From the NCBI GenBank assembly GCA_965237445.1, contig OZ250142.1, positions 62,001 to 126,000 of the forward strand: 64,000 bases of DNA. The letters are read 5' to 3'. Of the stretch, positions 1 to 8,290 are shown piece after piece. The notes under the pieces were generated by a model. The model searched no databases. It was not told the DNA's origin and worked only from the letters and a program-made list of their open reading frames with translations. The DNA comes from G963668185 sp965237445. Lineage in GTDB: Bacteria; Chloroflexota; Dehalococcoidia; Lucifugimonadales; G963668185. The position numbers and the translations under genes were made by a program. Each line of letters begins with the position of its first letter. The first letter of the stretch is position 1.

Positions 1-836
1 AGCGTCGTGTCATGCCCTCTTACGAGCTCGGCGATGCAGTCCATGGTCTCGGCCATGTACTCGTGCGTGGCTATCGGCCCAACTTCGAACTGGTCAGGCA
101 CTTCGATCGCGAGGTCGATTTCTCGAGCGTGGCCGGCATCCACGATCACACAGTCGGCGCTGCCGTCGGTGGCCATGTTTCCCGCGCCAACAAGCAACTT
201 AGCCATCTCATCTATGGGCTTCTGAGTCGCCGATATCCCAATCCGGGTGACTTCGTTCTCTGCCAACTCACAGAGGCGTTCCATCGTTAGGGCGAGATGT
301 GACCCCCGTTTGCTGCCTGCTACGGCGTGAAGCTCGTCAACGATCAGCGTCTTCACGCCCTTGAGTCCGTTGCGGGCCTTCTCGGACGTGAGCAGCAGAT
401 ACAGAGACTCCGGCGTAGTCACAAGTATGTGCGGCGGCCTCTTCACCATCGCCTGACGCTCGGACTGAGGCGTGTCGCCCGTGCGGACGGAAACTCGGAT
501 CTCCGGCAGCGGGAGCTCGGCCTCTGCCGCTAACTCCGAGATTTCGGCCAGAGGTTTCTGAAGGTTGCGATGAATGTCGTTGGATAGCGCCTTCAGCGGG
601 GACACATACACGACTTCCGTGCCATCCGGCAGACCGCCGTTCAGTCCGGCGCGCACCAGACCGTCGATACACTCCATGAACGCCGCCAGCGTCTTGCCTG
701 AGCCGGTTGGCGCCGCGATTAGCGTGTGCCGTCTGTGGGCAACTGCATTCCACCCCAACGTCTGCGCCTCTGTCGGGCCTTCAAACTGCCCTTCGAACCA
801 GGCTCTGACTATCGGGTGAAATCGGTCCAGGGACAT
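1..836 (-). CDS. Lhr-family DEAD/DEAH-box ATP-dependent helicase, 3' end cut by window edge
   Basis: Reading from the ATG at 836 toward 1, about 278 residues are open with no stop. They contain Walker A (APTGSGKT, about residue 37), motif Ia (SPLKAL), TTPES, the DELHA Walker B motif (about residue 161), and a SAT-type motif III (GISATQ). This order, and the wording DELHA followed by a short basic stretch and LALTMERL, match the Lhr (large helicase-related) superfamily 2 family, which unwinds DNA in repair. The full family is about 900-1500 residues, so only the first RecA-like domain is here. It is divergent from the DapA-like gene, with a perfect 12-bp hairpin between the two. Family call is confident; the exact subfamily cannot be settled from this fragment. 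Confidence 0.88.
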   Translation of the reverse strand, partial: MSLDRFHPIVRAWFEGQFEGPTEAQTLGWNAVAHRRHTLIAAPTGSGKTLAAFMECIDGLVRAGLNGGLPDGTEVVYVSPLKALSNDIHRNLQKPLAEISELAAEAELPLPEIRVSVRTGDTPQSERQAMVKRPPHILVTTPESLYLLLTSEKARNGLKGVKTLIVDELHAVAGSKRGSHLALTMERLCELAENEVTRIGISATQKPIDEMAKLLVGAGNMATDGSADCVIVDAGHAREIDLAIEVPDQFEVGPIATHEYMAETMDCIAELVRGHDTT

Positions 837-848
837 TCGAAACCTTCT

Positions 849-875
849 CGCAACGGCGGATCTTCCGCCGTTGCG
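849..875. other. Perfect 12-bp inverted repeat, 3-nt loop, in divergent intergenic region
   Basis: CGCAACGGCGGA (849-860), loop TCT, then TCCGCCGTTGCG (864-875). It lies 13 bp upstream of the helicase start codon and about 130 bp upstream of the aldolase start. No T-run follows on either strand, so an intrinsic terminator is unlikely. It could be an operator or an mRNA leader hairpin. Confidence 0.6.
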
Positions 876-1004
876 CCAGGATGGGGACTACGAGCGAGGC
901 ACTCTCCACGTCTGTGTCGCCAACGCTCCGCCTCTATTGTCTACCATGACCCCGCACAGATAAACTCCTTTCCGCACGAATCAATGAACCTATGGAGGAC
1001 TCAG

Positions 1005-1988
1005 GTGACCACGACTTCAAGCCCCAACGGAAATGTTCGGTTCCCGATCGAGAAAGCCCGAGAGTGGCTCGTTGGCCCCATGGTAGCGGTCGCCACCCCA
1101 TTCAATGAGGACTACAGCCTGGACCTGGACGCCCTCCGTGACAACATCAGGTTCATGATCGACGGAGGGGTCCGCACAGGTAACGGCACCCTTCTTGTCG
1201 GCGGCGCGGGCGGCGAACACCCGGCCATGAACGTCGACGAGCGAAAGGCCGTGATGGACGTGTCGATGGAGGCGGCAGACGGCGAGGTGCCTGTAGCCAC
1301 CAGCGTCCAGCACACCGACACCCGCGTTACCGTCGACCTTGCCCAGCATGCGTCGGCGGCCGGACTCCAGGGCGTGCAGCTCGGCCCCACCTACTACTAC
1401 GTGCCCACCGAGGGCGATGTGAGCCGTCTGTTCGAGTTGGTCGCGTCCGAGTCTGACGTGATGCTCATGATCTACCACACGCACTGGGAAGGTCTCACCA
1501 TGAGCATGGGCCTGCTAAGTGAGCTGGCAGACATGCCCACAGTCGGCGCGCTCAAGTGGTCTGCCCCCACGATCGACATGCTCGAAGAGGGCCTGAAGAA
1601 GTTCTCCAGCAAGCTGTCGATCATCGACAACGCAGGCAAGCATGTGCTCAGCCACCAGCTTGGAGCGCGTGGGTTCATCACCCACCTGAGCGGCTTCTGG
1701 CCGGATTACCCTAGCGACATTTGGCGCCTGCTGGAGGACCTTGACTACGTAGGCGCCGAACGCCTCTTGGAAGAATTCAAGTACCCGTGGTTGGAGTGGC
1801 GGAATGAGGTCGCTAGCGTGACGGGCGGCGAAGGACCGTTCATCAAGGCGGCGATGGAAGAGGTCGGCCTTCGTGTCGGCCCGCCGAGGCCGCCATCCAC
1901 AAGGGCGCCGGAGTCGTTCCTGCCCGCGCTTAGAGAGTTGCTGAAGAAGGCTGGCACGCCAATGGCTGCGCAGACGGTACGGAGCTGA
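1005..1988 (+). CDS. DapA-family (dihydrodipicolinate synthase/N-acetylneuraminate lyase-like) aldolase
   Basis: 327 residues. The GTG start at 1005 is chosen because GGAGG sits at 994-998 with a 6-nt gap; the upstream ATG at 984 has no such site. The protein has the Schiff-base aldolase TIM-barrel pattern: an N-terminal PMVAVATPF strand, a GGAGGEH loop where DapA has GTTGE, IYHTH near the catalytic tyrosine, and VGALKW carrying the predicted Schiff-base lysine. The altered substrate loop and the unusual histidines suggest a catabolic pyruvate-dependent aldolase or dehydratase, not lysine biosynthesis. The next gene begins 2 bp after the stop, so the two are probably co-transcribed. Substrate unknown. 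Confidence 0.88.
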   Translation: MTTTSSPNGNVRFPIEKAREWLVGPMVAVATPFNEDYSLDLDALRDNIRFMIDGGVRTGNGTLLVGGAGGEHPAMNVDERKAVMDVSMEAADGEVPVATSVQHTDTRVTVDLAQHASAAGLQGVQLGPTYYYVPTEGDVSRLFELVASESDVMLMIYHTHWEGLTMSMGLLSELADMPTVGALKWSAPTIDMLEEGLKKFSSKLSIIDNAGKHVLSHQLGARGFITHLSGFWPDYPSDIWRLLEDLDYVGAERLLEEFKYPWLEWRNEVASVTGGEGPFIKAAMEEVGLRVGPPRPPSTRAPESFLPALRELLKKAGTPMAAQTVRS

Positions 1989-1990
1989 CA

Positions 1991-2419
1991 ATGGCGGAAC
2001 TGAAGACCAGGAAGAACGACGCCAGCGTCGACGACTTCCTCGAAGGCTCGGCCGATGAACGCAAGCGCGCCGACTGCTACGCGCTTCTCGACCTTATGCG
2101 AGAGCTCACGGGCGACGAGCCCTCGATGTGGGGTGACAGCATCGTCGGCTTCGGGTCGTACCGGTACAGGCACCGCTCCGGCCAAAGCGGCGAGTGGTTC
2201 CTCACCGGGTTCTCCCCCAGGAAGCGTAACCTCACGATCTACATCATGCCGGGCTTCGACCGATACGGGGACATAATGGCCAAGCTCGGCAAGTACAAGA
2301 ACAGCGTGTCATGCCTGTACGTCAACAAACTAGCGGACATCGACCTCGACGCGTTGCGCGAACTCGTGAAGTCCTCGTACGTCGACATGAAGGAAGCCAA
2401 CGCCGCCGGGGGCTGCTAG
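1991..2419 (+). CDS. DUF1801 domain protein
   Basis: 142 residues. The pattern is typical of the DUF1801 (YdhG/YdeI-like) fold: a short helix with a DVDDFL-like segment (SVDDFLEG), then MWGDSIVGFG, a YRYRHRSG loop, WFLTGFSPRK, LTIYIMPGF, LGKYKNSVSCLYV and a C-terminal LRELVKSSY. These small alpha/beta proteins are often described as iron-chaperone-like, but the role is not firmly established. It starts 2 bp after the aldolase stop and is probably translated from the same mRNA. Family call is firm; function unknown. Confidence 0.85.
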   Translation: MAELKTRKNDASVDDFLEGSADERKRADCYALLDLMRELTGDEPSMWGDSIVGFGSYRYRHRSGQSGEWFLTGFSPRKRNLTIYIMPGFDRYGDIMAKLGKYKNSVSCLYVNKLADIDLDALRELVKSSYVDMKEANAAGGC

Positions 2420-2543
2420 CAGCAACGCATTCGGCCACCCTCGGCTCCCCTGCCTAGACCCGTCCGCTGGGCAAGAGCCTGCCCCCGAGTCCCTCGAGGG
2501 GCTGGGAAGGGGTCACCACTGCACCGGATCGAACGGAGGAATC

Positions 2544-2831
2544 ATGATCGGAGTACTCACCAGCCACTGGTCCAAAGATGGCCGCTTCGAAGAAGCGCGC
2601 CGCCTGCTGGACGGTAACGGCCTCGCACAGAGTAGGGCACCCGGATTCGTTCGACGCACAACATTGGTTAGCGAAACCGATCCGTCCAAGATCACCACGC
2701 TCGTCATCTGGGAGGGCAACGAGATCTACGATGCCTGGCGCGCCAGCCCCGAGCGTTCCAATGCCATGGCCGGCGCCGAAGACCTATGGTCCCGCCCCCC
2801 GGAGTCCGAGCGCTTCCACTTCGTCAGCTGA
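2544..2831 (+). CDS. Small dimeric alpha/beta-barrel (antibiotic biosynthesis monooxygenase-like) protein
   Basis: 95 residues, with GGAGG at 2535-2539 before ATG 2544. It opens with a hydrophobic beta strand (MIGVLTSHW), followed by a helix (FEEARRLLDG), then APGFVRRTTLVSE, ITTLVIWE and a helix with YDAWRASPE. That strand-helix-strand-strand-helix order, with a PGF turn, is the ferredoxin-like ABM fold. Such proteins act as small monooxygenases or heme/polyketide-binding dimers, but no catalytic residues identify a substrate here. The family call is an inference from pattern. Confidence 0.6.
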   Translation: MIGVLTSHWSKDGRFEEARRLLDGNGLAQSRAPGFVRRTTLVSETDPSKITTLVIWEGNEIYDAWRASPERSNAMAGAEDLWSRPPESERFHFVS

Positions 2832-2848
2832 ACTCTCACCCTCAGCGC

Positions 2849-3103
2849 TCAAAGGCCAACCATTCGATCGTACTCAGCGTGAGTTCCTATCCAAACCCAG
2901 ATGAAGTCGTCGCCGTCTTCAACTGCAAGTGCGCGATATGAACGGCCTACTCTGGCTGACCAGAAGTTTCCAACTCTCTTGAACCGTAGCGAGGAATGAC
3001 CTGGGTTGATTTGGAGGCGCTCGAAATTGCGTCTTGCAACCCTCTGGGCCTCCTCCGGAAGCCGTTCAAACCGGGTCCAGAATCCGGGCGTGGTTCGGTG
3101 CAC
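2849..3103 (-). CDS. RelE/ParE-superfamily toxin-like protein
   Basis: 84 residues. FWTRFERLPEEAQRVARRNFERL is a two-helix hairpin, followed by a beta sheet (LRFKRV, FWSARVGRSYRAL, DFIWVWIGTHAEYDR). This is the layout of RelE/HigB/ParE toxins, in which basic and aromatic residues on the sheet bind mRNA or gyrase. GTG at 3103 is the start; its G is shared with the TAG stop of the upstream gene, so translation is coupled. The gene upstream would be the antitoxin. Length fits the family. I infer toxin function from fold pattern and gene order. Confidence 0.75.
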   Translation of the reverse strand: MHRTTPGFWTRFERLPEEAQRVARRNFERLQINPGHSSLRFKRVGNFWSARVGRSYRALAVEDGDDFIWVWIGTHAEYDRMVGL

Positions 3104-3303
3104 TAGAGCTCTTTGAGCGTGCCTCGCTGCTTAGCTTCCATGACTTCATCCATGAGGATACCCAGCTTCCCGCCACCTGAGTCGGCTGAGATCTCCGAGT
3201 CCCACACGCTCCAGTCATGTTCTTCAAGCCAGCGCCGGAGCTGAACGTAGTCTGACTTGGGAAGGCCGAGGATGGCCTCCTGAATCTCAGCGACAATCGA
3301 CAC
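3103..3303 (-). CDS. Probable antitoxin partner of the RelE/ParE-like toxin
   Basis: 66 residues, acidic, starting MSIVAEIQEAILGLP and containing a predicted helix with LRRWLEEHDWSVWD. The C-terminal part is rich in charged residues and ends MEAKQRGTLKEL. This layout resembles the small addiction-module proteins with an EI..AI..LP..E...L..WL motif encoded directly upstream of RelE/ParE toxins. It overlaps the toxin start by one base, supporting a bicistronic module. No classic DNA-binding motif is obvious, so autoregulation cannot be read from sequence. Confidence 0.7.
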   Translation of the reverse strand: MSIVAEIQEAILGLPKSDYVQLRRWLEEHDWSVWDSEISADSGGGKLGILMDEVMEAKQRGTLKEL

Positions 3304-3363
3304 TATTCACCTGCCTTTATCAGAACCAAGTTCCGCAATTTATGGGTCCAGGACAAGCCCTGG

Positions 3364-4881
3364 CTAGCTAGCCAGGTTGCGCACCAACTGCAGCAGGCCC
3401 CTCACCGGAATGCCGTTCGGCCCCTTCGGGTTGTAGCCTTTGTCGCTGCCGCCGTGGTCGCCGAACGAGTTCGCGCTTGATGCGATGTCCAGGTGCACCC
3501 ACGCCGCGTCGCCGACGAACTCGCCGATTATCAACGCGCCAATCGTCGCGCCGGCCCCTCGGCCGCCCGTGTTCTTGATGTCCGCGATATCGCTCTTGTA
3601 CTGCTCCTTGTAGTCGTCGTATGTCGGAAGCTGCCAGATCTTCTCGCCAACCTGCCTGCTGGCAGTGACCACCTGGTCCACGAGCTCCTGGTCATTGCCG
3701 AACGCCCCCGTAACGTCGTTGCCGAGCGCCACGCCAATTGCGCCCGTCAGCGTAGCCACGTCCACCATGCGCTTGATGCCGATCGAGTTCGCGTAGGCCA
3801 CCGCGTCGGCCAGCACAAGCCGCCCCTCGGCGTCGGTGTTGTCAATCTCGATTGTCTTGCCGTTGAACGCCTTCACCACGTCGCCCGGCCGCTGGGCGTG
3901 GCCGCCCGGCAGGTTCTCGGTACACGCCGCAACCGCCGTCACGTTGATGCGCGGCTTGAAGTGGTTGATCGCCTCCATCGCGCAGAGCACCGCTGCGCCG
4001 CCGGCCATGTCGCCGCCCATCGTCGACATGCCGCTCGCCGGCTTCAGCGAAAGCCCGCCGCTGTCGAACGTTATCCCCTTGCCTATCAGCCCGATGTTGT
4101 TGTCCGCGTTTTCGGGATCGCCCTCGTATCGCATGATGATGAACTTCGGCGGCTCGTCCGTACCCTTCGCAACACCGCAGTACGCACCCATTCCCATCTC
4201 ACGGCACTCGTCGACCTCCAGAACTTCGAGCGTCATTCCGGTGCCATGCGAGATTTCCACCGCCGACTCCACCATGGCCGATGGGTTCATCACATTGGGC
4301 GGCTGGTACGCCATGGTCCGGCACCGGTTGACTGCCGCCGCAATCGCGAGGCCGTCCGTGACGCCCGCCTGCAGGTCGTCCACCTTCGAACCGTCGAACT
4401 CCACGATCGTCAGCGACTCAAGTTCCTTGCGGTCGTCGTCCGGGCTCTTGTGCTCGGTGAATGTCCACGTCCCCAGCGCTCCGCCCTCGGCAATCGCCTG
4501 GCCCGACTCGCGAGCCGCCATGCCGGCAATCCCTGCGCCGTGCGCGATAGTCGCGGCGTGCGTCGCGCCGGCATCGCGGGCCCTGCGGCTGGCCTCCGCT
4601 GTGACCTTGCGCACCGTCTCAGCGTTGAAGTCGTCCTGCTTGCCGAGTCCCGACACGATCACGCGTGGCGAAGGCAGCCTTCCGAGGCTGTATACCAGCA
4701 CGTGCTCACCGGACTTACCGGTAATGTCGCCGCTCGCAATCAGGTTGGTGATCGCCCCGTCGAGCGCGGCGTCGACTGCTCCCGTTCCGCCTTCCGGAGC
4801 GGTCACCCCCTCGAACAGGTTGACGATGATCGCGCCCGCGTCATGCTTCGTTATGTCGCCCGATACGACGTTGATTTCCAT
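3364..4881 (-). CDS. pepA: Leucyl aminopeptidase (M17 family)
   Basis: 505 residues, the normal length for M17 cytosol aminopeptidases, with GGGAGG just before ATG 4881. The C-terminal catalytic domain holds the metal and catalytic motifs: GKGITFDSGGLSLKP (metal-binding lysine and aspartate), GGDMAGGAA, the signature NTDAEGRLVLADA (metal-binding D/E and catalytic arginine), and VATLTGA. The N-terminal domain is the less conserved M17_N fold. The enzyme removes N-terminal residues from peptides in the cytoplasm, needs two divalent metals and forms hexamers. It is transcribed alone, toward the toxin-antitoxin pair. Confidence 0.95.
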   Translation of the reverse strand: MEINVVSGDITKHDAGAIIVNLFEGVTAPEGGTGAVDAALDGAITNLIASGDITGKSGEHVLVYSLGRLPSPRVIVSGLGKQDDFNAETVRKVTAEASRRARDAGATHAATIAHGAGIAGMAARESGQAIAEGGALGTWTFTEHKSPDDDRKELESLTIVEFDGSKVDDLQAGVTDGLAIAAAVNRCRTMAYQPPNVMNPSAMVESAVEISHGTGMTLEVLEVDECREMGMGAYCGVAKGTDEPPKFIIMRYEGDPENADNNIGLIGKGITFDSGGLSLKPASGMSTMGGDMAGGAAVLCAMEAINHFKPRINVTAVAACTENLPGGHAQRPGDVVKAFNGKTIEIDNTDAEGRLVLADAVAYANSIGIKRMVDVATLTGAIGVALGNDVTGAFGNDQELVDQVVTASRQVGEKIWQLPTYDDYKEQYKSDIADIKNTGGRGAGATIGALIIGEFVGDAAWVHLDIASSANSFGDHGGSDKGYNPKGPNGIPVRGLLQLVRNLAS

Positions 4882-5647
4882 GGTGCCTCCCGGCTTTTGT
4901 GTGGTCTCAGGGTACGCGGCGCTCCGAGCGCCGTCCGATCCGCTCCAATGCTAACCCCAAGCGCCGGGGAGTGGAAGAGACTGCCTTCAGCTGGCTTGAA
5001 CCACCGTCACGAGATCAACAGTCCCGGAATGTCCGCCCGAAACGGCCCATTGCGGCCAATTCAAAGCTGAAGTATCGGTGCGAAATCTCCACAGGCGGCC
5101 ATAACCGGCCAAAAGCGGCCACCGCTCCTTCGAGGGACTCCGGACGCGGCCTCGAGTACACAAGGCGCGGCGCCGACTGCTGCAGCAACGAGCAATGATC
5201 CTCTTGCATCAAGAATAGCACCGGTGTTCGCAGAAGGCAATGGGCCTTGCGGCGTTGGTAGTAGCATCTTGTAGGAGATACTAGTGGTGTACCTGTAGGT
5301 CTGAGAAACGACGCTTCTCCACACACCGTGACAACACCGATCAGAATTACCATCATGAGTATATGATCTGTCACAGGTAACCTTCTTGTCGCATAAAATT
5401 GCGACTAGTTGGTCAATTGCCCCTACTGATACGGATTCGAATCGCATAGACTTACACTACTGAGGCAGCTAGCTCTATTCACAAAGGTGTGGAGCGTGTC
5501 AGCAACATGGCCAACCATGATATGCCTTGGAGCAGGTCAACAACCGAATGGAGTGAATGCGGAGAGGTCGCTGGGCCCATCGCACTCACGGTCTACAGTA
5601 CGGCTAGCATTTGATTATCAGCGTATCTGGTAAGGAGACCAGGCAAG
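4882..5647. other. Intergenic region without a recognisable gene
   Basis: No reading frame here has recognisable protein sequence; the minus-strand frames between about 5015 and 5447 look non-coding. Base composition becomes visibly AT-richer from about 5200, which marks the start of a decayed zone that continues to about 6900. The first 60 bases upstream of pepA should hold its promoter, but I cannot place it. Confidence 0.5.
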
Positions 5648-6310
5648 TTGCCCAAACAGAGCGAATCTATAAGCCAAGTCATCCATGATTTCAGGAAAGA
5701 CTTCCAGCTAACAGACCCGAACATCTACAAGGTGGCATATTCACCCTGACTCCTCAGATGTCCTCTTTGTTGGAGACAACCCAGGTGGCGATCCCTGCAA
5801 TCCTGAAACTGTAGCCAACTACAAAGAAGACTACGGGGACGACGAGCACGACTTCTTGGATGCAGGCTACGCACTCGCCGTCAAGGTGCGCGAACTGTTC
5901 AGGGACGCCTTTGGGAGCAATTGGACTGCGAAGTTCGCAGCATGCAGTTACGAACGCCAGCTTCTTCCGAACTCCTAAGCAACCTTCAAGTAACAAACTA
6001 AAATCAAATAGAGAGAAATGTAGGCCGTACCTTACCCGAATAGTGAAGATAGTCAGCCCCAGCCTGATCCTCGCCACAGGTATGAGCGTATTCAAATATC
6101 TTGAATCTTTCATGATGGATGCAGTAGAGGTTGATCGCGCTCTTCCACCGCCGGCAACAGGGCAACAGATCTATTATAGAAAAGCCCGAGGCAAATTTAG
6201 CCTGTTAGGTGGCAAAGAGATTGATTTGGTAGGCTGTCACCACATATCCGGTTACCAATGGAGTAACCAAAAACGCGCTGATTTAGCTAGGCACATCAAG
6301 AAGGACTGGC
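5648..6310 (+). pseudogene. Frameshifted uracil-DNA-glycosylase-superfamily-like gene
   Basis: Three successive frames give one continuous protein-like sequence. Frame 2 from a TTG at 5648 reads LPKQSESISQVIHDFRKDF and stops at 5749. Frame 3 from about 5742 reads DVLFVGDNPGGDP and on through DAGYALAVKVRELFRDAFG to a stop near 5980. Frame 1 from about 5950 continues VTNASFFRTPKQPSSN, NREKCRPYLTRIVKIVSP, SLILATGMSVFKYL and VGCHHISGYQWSN. The order (a VGDNPG loop, a TNA.FFR segment, CRP..L...V..V.P.LI...G..VF, and a terminal HxSG-like motif) resembles UDG-superfamily enzymes. At least two frameshifts separate the pieces. I infer a pseudogene; sequencing errors are an alternative. Confidence 0.5.
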
Positions 6311-6479
6311 CCCGGACCAATGCGAAGGCAGGCAGGCGAAAACCGGTCTTGACGGCTAACTTACACCTAAGTCTGGACATCCACTTCACCATCCCTTGCA
6401 CGGGGATGAGCTTCTGGCCGTATTGGCTGACGCCGAGGAACATGCCTAGCCGCCGAGTTTGTAGGCACCTCTGATCGTG

Positions 6480-6654
6480 CGGATGGGTGGTTTCGGCAAC
6501 ACGCCCTAAGTACCTCTCCCGTACCTAGCTTCGTTCACGACAGCCTCGTCTTCCCAAGCCCCTGGATTTCCGCCTTCCGAGACCTCTGCGTAGCAGGGTC
6601 CCTCAATGACTCCTTAACTCGAGGAGAAAGGTTGTGATCGTATCGCAACCTCAC
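6480..6654 (-). pseudogene. Decayed DUF5615 (PIN-like) toxin gene
   Basis: From GTG 6654 the frame reads VRLRYDHNLSPRVKESLRD. This is very close to the start of DUF5615 proteins (typically M.LL.D.NLSPRL...L.D), where the aspartate is a predicted metal ligand of a PIN-like nuclease. After a frameshift the sequence continues as CYAEVSEG and then WEDEAVVNEARYGRGT, corresponding to the family's DDAVW.YAR..G stretch, and then stops. The C-terminal half with the other acidic residues is gone. It lies just downstream of a decayed DUF433 antitoxin, the usual gene order for this module. Confidence 0.65.
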
Positions 6655-6900
6655 AAGGGAGAAAGCGACACCAATCTTCGCTCCCGGTGCAAAGGCCAGA
6701 CGCTCGGATGTCTTCCACTGTCAAGTCCGGAAAGTCGGCCAAAACTTCGTCCTCGGACATTCCCGAGGCCAGATCCAATCTTTCCAGCTCTACGTCTACT
6801 TTATACACGGTGATGCGCAACCCGCTAGTGAATGCACGGCTTCCCGCCCCGCACCTGGATCAATTGTCAGGATTTGTTGTGGAGTCCAAACGGCCTCGCC
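6650..6900 (-). pseudogene. Decayed DUF433 antitoxin gene
   Basis: The central frame carries the DUF433 signature LASGMSEDEVLADFPDLTVE followed by DIRA. Upstream, GLRITVY matches the family's RG.RI.V segment, and a further frame change gives QILTIDPGAG, matching the usual N-terminal I.IDP. Downstream, a one-base shift turns the tail into LAFAPGA, matching the family's LAFAA. At least two frameshifts are therefore needed to rebuild the protein. DUF433 proteins are helix-turn-helix antitoxins usually paired with DUF5615 toxins; the partner remnant follows directly. Confidence 0.7.
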
Positions 6901-7024
6901 TTCAACTGCTTTCCTAAGATAGGATCTATCACCCTTAACCCGGCACCCTCCCCCGTCGTTGACCGTCGATGCCCCGCATGTACCGTCAAGGCCATTCCAT
7001 AGCATTCCACACGAGGTGCACGGC

Positions 7025-8290
7025 ATGGCGCTGATGTTTAAGGCCGGGGTCCTGTACGACGGGACCAGGACGCCCCCAATTGAAGACGGCGTTCTCCTGA
7101 TAGACGATGACACCGTAAAGTACGCCGGGCCCGCCGCCGACGCCCCGGACCCCGACGGCGCCTATGTCGTCGACTACTCCGGCGCCACGGTCATGCCCGG
7201 CATGATCGACGCCCACGTGCACGTCCTCTCGTCCGGCAGTGAGTCGAGCGGCGATGAGCTACGCTCCGCAACCGAGGACGAGGCGCTGCTCCAGGGCGTG
7301 CGCAACGCGCAGCTAGCCCTCGCGAGCGGCATCACCACGCTCAGGGACCTCGGCGACTGGAACTACCTCAGCCTCAAGCTCCGGGACAACATCGAGGCCG
7401 GCGGCGTCACCGGGCCCCGGCTCGTGTGCTCCGGCCCGCCGATCACCTCCACCGCCGGCCAATGCTACTGGAAGGGCATCGAGTGCGACACGCCGGACGA
7501 GCTCCGCCGCGCAGTCCGCACCCTCGTCAAGAACGGCGTCGACTGCATCAAGCTCATGGGCTCAGGCGGCAACGCCACGCCGTGGTCCAACCCCGAGGCC
7601 TCGCAGTTCGACTTCGAGGGCTTCCGCGCCGTCGCCGAGGACGCGCGCAGGCTCGGTAAGATGGTCGCCGTCCACGTCCACGGCGTTGAGTCGATCAGGT
7701 TCGCCGTCGCCACAGGCATGGACACGCTCGAGCACTGCCCCTTCCGCGCCAACGGCACCATCGAGTACGACGAAGCCGTGGTCGAGGACATCGTGCGCAA
7801 GGGCCTGATCGTGAGTCTCGCCATGCCCGCCACCTGGTACCGAATGACCGCCGACCAGATGCGTGAGGCCCGCAACCACCCCGGCCACCTGTGGGAGCGC
7901 CGCGCCGACACCATACGACGCATGCACGCCGCCGGCGTCAAGCTCGTGGTCAGCAGCGACCAGGGCTCCACCGGCACCAGAATCGACGAGCTCGCCCTGC
8001 TTATGGAGTACCTGGTCGACGGGGTAGGACTGCCCTCGCTCGACGTCTTCCACGGCGTCACCGGCCTCGCCGCCGAATCGGTCGGCCTCGCTGACTCCGT
8101 CGGCACGCTGGAGCCGGGCAAGCTGGCCGACATCGCCGTCTTCGACGGCAACCCGTTCGAAAACCCGGCCGATGCCGTAAACGTGCGCGACGTGTACAAA
8201 GGCGGAACGTGCGTCGTCCACAACGGATGTCTGGTGGTCCCCAACTCGCACACCATCGCCTCCCGGCGTCGCGGCCACGATCGCGATTGA
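7025..8290 (+). CDS. Imidazolonepropionase-like metal-dependent amidohydrolase
   Basis: 421 residues. ATG 7025 is chosen because GAGGTG lies 6 nt upstream; the open frame extends further 5' without a ribosome site. It has the N-terminal composite beta domain, then PGMIDAHVHVLSSG with the HxH metal pair, CIKLMGSGGN (position of the usual carboxylated lysine), MVAVHVHG, TLEHCPF (third and fourth metal-site histidines) and VSSDQGS with the late aspartate. The C-terminal LEPGKLADIAVFDGNP closes the composite domain. Such enzymes hydrolyse cyclic amides, prolidase-type dipeptides or related compounds; the substrate is not evident. The next gene starts inside its stop codon region, suggesting co-transcription. 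Confidence 0.9.
   Translation: MALMFKAGVLYDGTRTPPIEDGVLLIDDDTVKYAGPAADAPDPDGAYVVDYSGATVMPGMIDAHVHVLSSGSESSGDELRSATEDEALLQGVRNAQLALASGITTLRDLGDWNYLSLKLRDNIEAGGVTGPRLVCSGPPITSTAGQCYWKGIECDTPDELRRAVRTLVKNGVDCIKLMGSGGNATPWSNPEASQFDFEGFRAVAEDARRLGKMVAVHVHGVESIRFAVATGMDTLEHCPFRANGTIEYDEAVVEDIVRKGLIVSLAMPATWYRMTADQMREARNHPGHLWERRADTIRRMHAAGVKLVVSSDQGSTGTRIDELALLMEYLVDGVGLPSLDVFHGVTGLAAESVGLADSVGTLEPGKLADIAVFDGNPFENPADAVNVRDVYKGGTCVVHNGCLVVPNSHTIASRRRGHDRD

Noticed and set aside
2420..2543. Palindrome CCCTCGAGGG and nearby GGGAAGGGG as an insertion end
   Set aside because: Only 10 bp, with no matching end or target duplication; similar G-rich words occur elsewhere by composition.
3493..5070. A 525-codon plus-strand frame opposite pepA
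   Set aside because: Antisense to M17 aminopeptidase, which has all catalytic motifs; composition is typical of a shadow frame.
5015..5447. Minus-strand frames upstream of pepA
   Set aside because: No start with a ribosome site, no recognisable motif and unusual composition; treated as non-coding.
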